Source: Virgibacillus_O xinjiangensis
Lineage (GTDB): Bacteria > Bacillota > Bacilli > Bacillales > Amphibacillaceae
Length of the DNA: 64,000 bases
NCBI RefSeq assembly: GCF_042643145.1
Contig: NZ_JBHRSA010000056.1
Coordinates: forward strand, 7,219-71,218
Reading direction: 5' to 3'
Position 1 is the first letter of the stretch. The number at the start of each line of letters is the position of its first letter. Both the position numbers and the translations under genes were made by a program. Below the pieces are notes generated by a model, which saw only the letters and a list, made by a program, of their open reading frames with translations, did no database searches and was not told the DNA's origin. Positions 59,649 through 64,000 of the stretch are shown in pieces.

Positions 59649-60659
59649 TTATTTTAATAACAGGGACGCATTGGCATTCAAGTCGAGTTTTGCCGTATTC
59701 CCTCGTTCATAAGAAATCGCTCCTGCAGCCGCAATCATGGCAGCATTGTCCGTACACAGCTTCAATGACGGTATCTTTAAAGGGATTCCTGTACCACTGA
59801 ATTTCTGATCCAATGATTTACGCAAACCTTGATTCGCAGCAACCCCCCCTGCAACAATCACCTGCTCCACCTGATACTCTTCAGCAGCCCGAAGTGTCTT
59901 TTCTGTCAGCACTTCTACAACGCTTGCTTGGAAGCTCGCGGCAACATCTTCTTTTTTTATTATTTCTCCCCGCTGCTTTCCATTGTGAATTTTATTGATG
60001 ACAGCCGATTTCAATCCACTGAAACTGAAATCATAACTGCCTGCCTCCAACCAAGCCCTTGGAAAGTCGATGCTTTCTTCTCCTTCAGAGGCCAACCGAT
60101 CGATATGCGGCCCGCCAGGATATGGCAATTCGAGCATCCGAGCAACTTTGTCATAAGCCTCACCTGCTGCGTCGTCCCGTGTTTCCCCGATAACTTGGTA
60201 CTCTCCGTGGGCACGCATCAATACAAGCTCTGTATGGCCGCCTGAAACGATTAAAGCGAGCAACGGAAAGGTGAATTCGCTCTCCAATCGATTAGCATAG
60301 ATATGACCAGCTATATGATGGACACCGATCAACGGCTTATGTTTGGCAAATGCCAAAGCTTTCGCTGTATTAACCCCGACTAAAAGAGCACCGACTAGTC
60401 CAGGACCTTCTGTTACTGCAATCGCATCAATATCTTCCCAGTCCATCTCTGCCTGGTTGAATGCCTCTTCCAACACAAGCGTTATTTGCTCTACATGATG
60501 CCGTGAAGCGATTTCTGGAACGACTCCGCCAAACCGTTTATGACTTTCGATTTGGGAAGCAACCACATTGGAAATGATTTCTCTTCCATTTTTAACAATA
60601 GCAACCGCCGTTTCATCACAGCTTGTCTCGATTCCTAATATATTCACATCTTTTTTCAT
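59649..60659 (-). CDS. tsaD: tRNA t6A37 threonylcarbamoyltransferase TsaD
   Basis: 336 residues from ATG 60659. Kae1/ASKHA fold with ETSCDETAVAIV, HHIAGHIYAN (metal His) and GGVAANQGLR. Transfers threonylcarbamoyl to A37 of ANN-reading tRNAs with TsaB and TsaE, both encoded in this operon. Overlaps rimI by 4 nt. Confidence 0.97.
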   Translation of the reverse strand: MKKDVNILGIETSCDETAVAIVKNGREIISNVVASQIESHKRFGGVVPEIASRHHVEQITLVLEEAFNQAEMDWEDIDAIAVTEGPGLVGALLVGVNTAKALAFAKHKPLIGVHHIAGHIYANRLESEFTFPLLALIVSGGHTELVLMRAHGEYQVIGETRDDAAGEAYDKVARMLELPYPGGPHIDRLASEGEESIDFPRAWLEAGSYDFSFSGLKSAVINKIHNGKQRGEIIKKEDVAASFQASVVEVLTEKTLRAAEEYQVEQVIVAGGVAANQGLRKSLDQKFSGTGIPLKIPSLKLCTDNAAMIAAAGAISYERGNTAKLDLNANASLLLK

Positions 60660-61105
60660 CGCAGATTCACCCACATTACTATAGCGTCTTCCTGGTTATC
60701 CGTATAATAGTTTCTTCGGATTCCGCCAGGTACAAGGCCAAATTTTCGATATAACTTTTGAGCAGTTAGATTGGATTTCCGGACTTCTAGTGACAACCGG
60801 CTAACCCCCATCATGGTCATTTGCTGCAGTACATACTGAAACAGCATTTGTCCCAGTTTTCTTCCGCGGTATTCCGGATGGATAGCTATATTGGTGATCT
60901 GAGCATCCTCGAATACCACCCAAGTGCCTGCATAGCCTGCAATTACCTTCTCCACTTCAATAACAAAATAATGGGCATGCCGATTATCGACCAGTTCCTG
61001 ATAAAAAATATCAGTTGTCCAAGGAGTGGCAAAAGAAGCTCGCTCTACATCAAGAACTTGATCGACATCCTCAGTTCCCATTTTTCTTATGATCCCGGCC
61101 GTCAT
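60656..61105 (-). CDS. rimI: Ribosomal protein S18 alanine N-acetyltransferase RimI
   Basis: 149 residues, GNAT fold: acetyl-CoA motif IHPEYRGRKLGQMLFQ and SLEVRKSNLTAQKLYRKFG. Start ATG 61105 overlaps the tsaB stop (ATGA). Conserved order in Bacillaceae. Confidence 0.95.
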   Translation of the reverse strand: MTAGIIRKMGTEDVDQVLDVERASFATPWTTDIFYQELVDNRHAHYFVIEVEKVIAGYAGTWVVFEDAQITNIAIHPEYRGRKLGQMLFQYVLQQMTMMGVSRLSLEVRKSNLTAQKLYRKFGLVPGGIRRNYYTDNQEDAIVMWVNLR

Positions 61106-61803
61106 TTTTCTTGTTCCTTTTGGGCTTCCAGCCACTTAGCTTCTGCTTCCGCCAAACGTAGATAGTTCGGGACAAGGGTATGCTTGTCATCTTTCTCTTT
61201 CCCCATAGCCGCTAGAGCCAAATGGCCAGCCTTGGGCATATGATATGGAGCATCCGGGATAACCGCAAGATCCCCAAAATATTGTCTGATCCGTTCACCG
61301 TGCTTGGCAATATCCGGACTTATAAACAGAACCTTTTTCTCTCTGGCCGCCACATCTTCGAGCAAATCTTCCATAGGGAGGTTGGCCTCTTCCCTTATAA
61401 GTGACATCCGCTCATTCCCCCACTCGAAGACACCACTATATACCAGTCCACGCCGCGCATCAAAAAAGGGACAGACCATTCCATTGAAAAAGCGTCCCTG
61501 ATAACTGAGCACTTCCAAACTGGACACCCCTGTTACTGGGATGCCTAGGGCCCATGCCATCGATTTAGCAGTAGAAAGGCCGATACGCACGCCTGTATAT
61601 GAACCGGGACCCTTTGCCACCACAATTTGGTCCAAGTCTTCCGGCTTCATACTTACTTCTTCCATTAACTGTTGGATAGCAGGCATCAGCCGGACGGAAT
61701 GGTTTTTCGCCAAATTTGTCATTATTTCTCCTATTAACTGTCCATCCTTTAAAATGGCTACCCCCATTATCTGATTCGATGTATCAATTGCAAGTGTGTT
61801 CAT
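61102..61803 (-). CDS. tsaB: tRNA t6A biosynthesis protein TsaB
   Basis: 233 residues, MNTLAIDTSNQIMGVAIL start and VAKGPGSYTGVRIGLSTAKS; ASKHA-fold partner that pairs with TsaD. Overlaps rimI. Confidence 0.96.
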   Translation of the reverse strand: MNTLAIDTSNQIMGVAILKDGQLIGEIMTNLAKNHSVRLMPAIQQLMEEVSMKPEDLDQIVVAKGPGSYTGVRIGLSTAKSMAWALGIPVTGVSSLEVLSYQGRFFNGMVCPFFDARRGLVYSGVFEWGNERMSLIREEANLPMEDLLEDVAAREKKVLFISPDIAKHGERIRQYFGDLAVIPDAPYHMPKAGHLALAAMGKEKDDKHTLVPNYLRLAEAEAKWLEAQKEQEK

Positions 61804-61824
61804 AGTTATAAAATGCTCCTTACT

Positions 61825-62286
61825 TTAGACACCAGCACGCAGCAACTCTCGGACAACCCTGTTGTAATGTTTGCCCCGCGGGGTGAATTCCAATGTTCTT
61901 ATATTTTCGTCTACATAGTTGATTTTTATTGCCAATCTCTCTTCCGGCAATATGTCATCAATAAATTGAGGCCATTCTATGATGGACACACCGTCTCCAT
62001 GCAAGTACTCATCTAAACCAATATCCTCTTCAGAGCCCTCCAGACGATAAACATCCATGTGATACAAAGGGATTTCTCCCTCGTACTCTTTTACAATTGT
62101 AAAGGTAGGACTACTGACAGTCCGCTCAATCCCCAACCCTTCAGCAATTCCCTTTGTAAACGTCGTCTTACCTGCCCCTAAATCCCCTTCCAATGTCAGG
62201 ACATCACCGGGTTTCAATAGAGAAGCAAGTCTAACTGCGAGCTGTATCGTTTCCAGGTCTGTATTAGTCTGTACTTTTTCTGTCAT
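61825..62286 (-). CDS. tsaE: tRNA t6A biosynthesis ATPase TsaE
   Basis: 153 residues with Walker A LEGDLGAGKTTFTKGIAEGL and SSPTFTIVKEY. Essential ATPase of the t6A complex. Between thiL and tsaB. Confidence 0.96.
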   Translation of the reverse strand: MTEKVQTNTDLETIQLAVRLASLLKPGDVLTLEGDLGAGKTTFTKGIAEGLGIERTVSSPTFTIVKEYEGEIPLYHMDVYRLEGSEEDIGLDEYLHGDGVSIIEWPQFIDDILPEERLAIKINYVDENIRTLEFTPRGKHYNRVVRELLRAGV

Positions 62287-62294
62287 TATGTCAC

Positions 62295-63257
62295 CTACTT
62301 TAAATGGGTGTATCCTTCTTTATATAATGGAGTCTTTCCATTAGCCGTCTCTAAGTAAACATGGGAGGATTGCGGCCGAGCTACATATCCTATTCGGGTG
62401 ATTGGTGTATTTGTATTTTCTGCCGCTTCTCTTACACTTTCCCAGTCTTCTTTTGCTACAGTACCAACAAGTTCAAAGTCTTCTCCACCGTACAGCTTCC
62501 ATTTATATTGCAACTGGGTCGGAAATTGGGAATAGTGAGTACTGACAGGAAGAGCAGTCTCCTTCACCACCATTGTTAGCTGGGAGGCTTCCGCAATTTC
62601 ATTCAGTTCACTTGCAAGGCCATCACTGATATCATTCAGAGATACCCGACGTACCCCTTGAAGCTCCGCAGCGAATTCTGCTCTGGGAGATGGCATGCGG
62701 TGCCGCCGTATAAAATAGTCTTCCTCCACATATTCCCCTTTATTGGTTAGGATATGAAAGCCGGCCTGCGAATCGCCAAGTGATCCTGTGACAAATATAA
62801 CATCGCCTTCACGGGCGGAACTACGATATCTGGCCTTTCCCGAATCGGTATATCCGATGACGGTAATAGAGATAGAGAGCTCCGAGCCTGACACCGTATC
62901 CCCACCGATTAAATCCATCTGATACATGGATGCCAAGTAATCCATCCCGGAAAATATTCTTGTCACACTTTCAGCCTTCAAATCACTTGGGATCACGATG
63001 GAAGTCAAATAAAAAGCAGGTGTAGCACCCATTGCAGCCAAATCACTAATATTCGCTGCAAGTGCCCGGTAACCTGCATGGAACAGAGACATCGTATGCT
63101 TGGAAAAATGGACATTTTCCACCATTGTATCTACCGAGGTAACTATGTCCCTATTCTGCTGTCGAAAAACAGCAGCATCATCCCCAACTCCTCTTAGCAG
63201 TGTTGGCTGCCTATAATATTTTTGCTTGATTGAATCAATAAATGAAAATTCATCCAT
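62295..63257 (-). CDS. thiL: Thiamine-monophosphate kinase
   Basis: 320 residues. PurM-like fold: GVGDDAAVF, TSVDTMVENVHF, DLAAMGATPAFY and DISDGLASEL. Makes thiamine diphosphate from the monophosphate. First gene of the thiL-tsaE-tsaB-rimI-tsaD operon. Confidence 0.97.
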   Translation of the reverse strand: MDEFSFIDSIKQKYYRQPTLLRGVGDDAAVFRQQNRDIVTSVDTMVENVHFSKHTMSLFHAGYRALAANISDLAAMGATPAFYLTSIVIPSDLKAESVTRIFSGMDYLASMYQMDLIGGDTVSGSELSISITVIGYTDSGKARYRSSAREGDVIFVTGSLGDSQAGFHILTNKGEYVEEDYFIRRHRMPSPRAEFAAELQGVRRVSLNDISDGLASELNEIAEASQLTMVVKETALPVSTHYSQFPTQLQYKWKLYGGEDFELVGTVAKEDWESVREAAENTNTPITRIGYVARPQSSHVYLETANGKTPLYKEGYTHLK

Positions 63258-63401
63258 ATGGGCCTCACCACTTCTTTAGTCTCTATTCATGATAGCAAAA
63301 AGACACGTAAAAAGGAAAATAAAAGTCGGAGGTAGTAAGCGGAAGAAAAAAGAAGAGATGATAGCGGACAACATTGTTAAATATCAAAATCCGTATAAAT
63401 T

Positions 63402-63435
63402 AAAAAAACACACGATTGACTTCAAATCATGTGTG
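63402..63435 (-). terminator. Terminator of the rRNA-tRNA operon
   Basis: Minus-strand stem cacac(at)gatt / aatcgtgtg then seven T, about 20 nt after tRNA-Asp. Confidence 0.8.
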
Positions 63436-63455
63436 ATGATGTATGTATATAAAAG

Positions 63456-63532
63456 TGGCGGTCCGGACGGGACTCGAACCCGCGACCTCCTGCGTGACAG
63501 GCAGGCATTCTAACCAACTGAACTACCGGACC
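63456..63532 (-). tRNA. tRNA-Asp (GTC)
   Basis: 77 nt including encoded CCA. Acceptor ggtccgg / ccggacc, anticodon loop ctgtcac (GTC), T-loop ggttcgagtcc. Last gene of the rRNA operon. Confidence 0.97.
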
Positions 63533-63553
63533 GTATAAAACTTTCTTGCATTT

Positions 63554-63647
63554 CAGTACCACTATTAAAGATATTGGTTGCACTTGCAGTACTACTATTA
63601 AAGATATTGGTTGCACTTGCAGTACCACTATTAAAGATATTGGTTGC
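63554..63647. repeat. 33-bp tandem repeat carrying the tRNA-Met 3' end
   Basis: Units at 63554-63586, 63587-63619 and 63620-63647 (partial) differ at one base. Each contains tggttgc, i.e. the GCAACCA end of the adjacent tRNA plus its spacer, so the tRNA tail has been duplicated in tandem. Confidence 0.9.
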
Positions 63648-63717
63648 GGGAGCAGGATTTGAACCTGCGACCTCTGGGTTATGAGCCCAACGAGCTACCA
63701 GACTGCTCCATCCCGCG
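63641..63717 (-). tRNA. Initiator tRNA-fMet (CAT)
   Basis: 77 nt with encoded CCA. Starts cgcggga with the C-A mismatch at the end of the acceptor stem, three G-C pairs flank the CAT anticodon loop (gggctcataaccc), as in bacterial initiators. Confidence 0.97.
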
Positions 63718-63736
63718 ATATGAATAAAAATCTTAC

Positions 63737-63855
63737 TGCCTGGCAGCGTCCTACTCTCGCAGGGACAAAGTCCCAACTACCATCGGCGCTGGAGAGCTTA
63801 ACTTCTGTGTTCGGCATGGGAACAGGTGTGACCTCTCCGCCATCGCCGCCAGACA
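63737..63855 (-). rRNA. rrf: 5S ribosomal RNA
   Basis: 119 nt. Contains gaggtcacacctgttcccatg and gaacacagaagttaagctc, with closing stem tgtctggc / gccaggca. Followed by tRNA-fMet and tRNA-Asp. Confidence 0.97.
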
Positions 63856-63944
63856 ATTTGATATAAGGTTGGACAAAAGCTTTCGCTTTGTTCATACCTT
63901 CAAGACTAAATAAGAGGCAATACCGTGACATTGAAAAGAATGTA

Positions 63945-64000
63945 GTTAAGTCCTCGATCGATTAGTATTCGTCAGCTCCACGTGTCACCACGCTTCCACC
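63945..64000 (-). rRNA. rrl: 3' end of 23S ribosomal RNA
   Basis: The last 56 nt read gaagcgtggtgacacgtgga ... actaatcgatcgaggactta, the conserved 23S 3' end. The gene continues past the window. Confidence 0.95.

Noticed and set aside
63554..63647. Possible short CRISPR array
   Set aside because: Contiguous tandem units without spacers; they contain the tRNA 3' end. No cas genes in the window, and the Cas4-like nuclease at 8.3 kb sits with recT/ssb instead.

Overview
The window is Bacillaceae DNA. From about 52.1 kb to the right edge the gene order is that of the Bacillus subtilis groESL-thiL segment read backwards: groEL, groES, ydiL, ydiK, rex, ydiF, (rodA), tsaD, rimI, tsaB, tsaE, thiL, then tRNA-Asp, tRNA-fMet, 5S and the end of 23S rRNA. 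Spore-former families (YjcZ, Spo0E, Sda) and acidic extracellular proteins suggest a moderately halophilic spore-former (Virgibacillus/Oceanobacillus type); the genus is an inference.

From base 1 to about 52.1 kb the window is one end of a large integrative conjugative element (ICE) lying against the 3' end of groEL; its other end is outside the window. The right end has the ICEBs1-like control module: integrase, ImmA protease and ImmR repressor on the + strand, six copies of a 17-bp operator, and a divergent minus-strand operon. That operon reads: excisionase-like protein, NusG-like elongation factor, RecD2 helicase, plasmid-type initiator with palindromic repeats beside it, small zinc protein, YdjM-like membrane protein, ParM/ParR segregation pair, a pCW3 Tcp-like type IV secretion set (TcpC, D, E, VirB4, VirB6-like, VirB8-like, lysozyme/M23 hydrolase), a replication-relaxation protein, VirD4, an S1-domain protein, and further left RecT, a CHC2 primase-like protein, SSB, a Cas4/AddB-like nuclease and RadC.

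The most striking feature is transcriptional. The operon starts with a NusG paralogue, and at least ten intrinsic terminators stand between its genes, often directly before start codons. Two leaders (before recT and before the 2.6-kb gene) share an RNA motif whose stem covaries, followed by tandem terminators. Together this looks like an element-borne processive antitermination system, in the spirit of conAn, LoaP, ActX and RfaH.

A second theme is control of host development. Two small genes found by reading frames directly, an Sda homologue (24.7 kb) and a Spo0E-family phosphatase (28.9 kb), would both lower Spo0A~P, so the element may delay sporulation. A type I toxin-antitoxin pair (24.1 kb) sits beside them.

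Cargo 1 (12.4-23.1 kb) is an AT-rich catabolic operon: GntR repressor with visible promoter and operators, aldonate-type dehydratase, TAXI-TRAP transporter, D-2-hydroxyacid dehydrogenase, LarA-family racemase/epimerase, LhgO-like oxidase and a ROK regulator. It probably imports and stereochemically processes a hydroxy acid. Near-identical terminator hairpins flank it. Cargo 2 (about 2.9-8.2 kb) is a patchwork of small chromosomal-type genes and remnants: a K+ channel fragment, YjcZ, DUF421/YetF, an internally deleted membrane protein, DUF1259, YrhK-like, YjzC and a frameshifted old-yellow-enzyme gene.
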